This document shows positions 6,777 through 6,861 of a stretch of DNA of 6,861 nt, piece by piece. Every line of letters starts with the position of its first letter. Position 1 is the stretch's first letter. The notes beneath the pieces are model-generated. The model was given only the letters and a program-made list of their open reading frames with translations. It searched no databases and had not been told where the DNA came from. Where the stretch lies: the NCBI GenBank assembly GCA_003645495.1, contig QNFK01000098.1:1-6861 (forward strand), read 5' to 3'. The DNA comes from Gammaproteobacteria bacterium. Lineage in GTDB: Bacteria > Pseudomonadota > Gammaproteobacteria > Steroidobacterales > Woeseiaceae. Made by a program: the position numbers and the translations under genes.

Positions 6777-6805
6777 GCCTGGCGATGTCCTACTCTCACA
6801 TGGGG
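6777..6805 (-). rRNA. 5S rRNA gene, 3' tail only (truncated or chimeric)
   Basis: On the minus strand the sequence CCCCATGTGAGAGTAGG followed by ACATCGCCAGGC is the conserved 3' end of proteobacterial 5S rRNA (helix IV end, loop E and the 3' strand of helix I). A terminator follows at the right distance. Upstream of CCCCATG one expects the GGTAGTGTGGGG arm and then the CCGAACTCAGAAGTGAAAC region. Instead the sequence continues into the 62-bp repeat, where only TGGCACTGTGGG is faintly 5S-like. The window ends 56 bases further on. This is either a 5S pseudogene, a 5S gene cut by a repeat, or a member of a 5S-derived repeat family. A strongly diverged functional 5S is less likely because the most conserved loop is not recognisable. 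Confidence 0.65.
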
Positions 6806-6859
6806 CAATTCGCCCACAGTGCCAAGATTAATCGCCTCTGGCAGGTGCGAATTGATCTT
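6798..6859 (-). repeat. 62-bp dispersed repeat, copy 2, fused to the 5S tail
   Basis: Same length as copy 1 and identical at 53 of 62 positions, with conserved outer arms and a diverged centre. The inverted repeat CAATTCGC (6806-6813) and GCGAATTG (6847-6854) is kept. In this copy an inner TGCC (6820-6823) can also pair with GGCA (6840-6843), while copy 1 has GACA there, so the fold-back is more complete here. The first eight bases (ACATGGGG) are shared with the end of the 5S sequence, so the exact junction cannot be fixed. The repeat may extend past the window edge. Confidence 0.75.
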
Positions 6860-6861
6860 TA

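Noticed and set aside
6635..6817. 60-codon minus-strand open frame through the terminator and 5S tail
   Set aside because: It translates the 5S tail (GELPHVRVGHRQA pattern) and the terminator hairpin, so it is a known type of false gene over rRNA.
1..6861. CRISPR array, tRNA genes, transposase genes or integrase sites
   Set aside because: No regularly spaced repeats, tRNA-like cloverleaf sequences or transposase and integrase motifs were seen on either strand.

Overview
The window suggests a Gram-negative proteobacterium, most likely a gammaproteobacterium. Three of the gene products carry Sec-type signal peptides, one of them is an outer-membrane beta-barrel, and the 3' tail of a 5S rRNA gene of gammaproteobacterial type lies at the right edge. 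The taxon is an inference. All genes that I can support lie on the minus strand, so transcription runs from right to left.

Right edge (about 6737-6861): a strong intrinsic terminator and the last ~29 bases of a 5S rRNA gene, apparently the end of an rRNA operon that enters from the right. The 5S tail runs straight into a 62-bp repeat (6798-6859) whose second copy (3744-3805) lies 3 kb away in an intergenic gap. The expected inner part of 5S is not recognisable. This is the oddest structure in the window.

Right half (3995-6447, GC-rich): two genes that overlap by four bases. The first encodes an exported protein with a right-handed beta-helix, two fibronectin-III-like domains and a C-terminal Cys-Phe-Ile 'CFI-box' followed by membrane segments and basic residues. 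The second, starting at a TTG inside the stop of the first, encodes a 218-residue outer-membrane beta-barrel. The overlap implies coupled translation and suggests that the pair works together at the cell surface.

Middle (3491-3994): a 504-bp intergenic gap, AT-rich towards the sulfatase start, holding repeat copy 1, a possible promoter and a small palindrome.

Left half (1-3490, lower GC): a periplasmic sulfatase with the formylglycine motif, a hairpin terminator, a periplasmic PafA-like alkaline phosphatase, and, 27 bp after its stop, the first 38 codons of a MoxR-family AAA+ ATPase that leaves the window. Sulfatase and phosphatase belong to the same alkaline phosphatase superfamily. Together with MoxR they suggest a cell-envelope hydrolase and maturation operon that releases sulfate and phosphate from external substrates. 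The operon's role is inferred from gene order and family knowledge.
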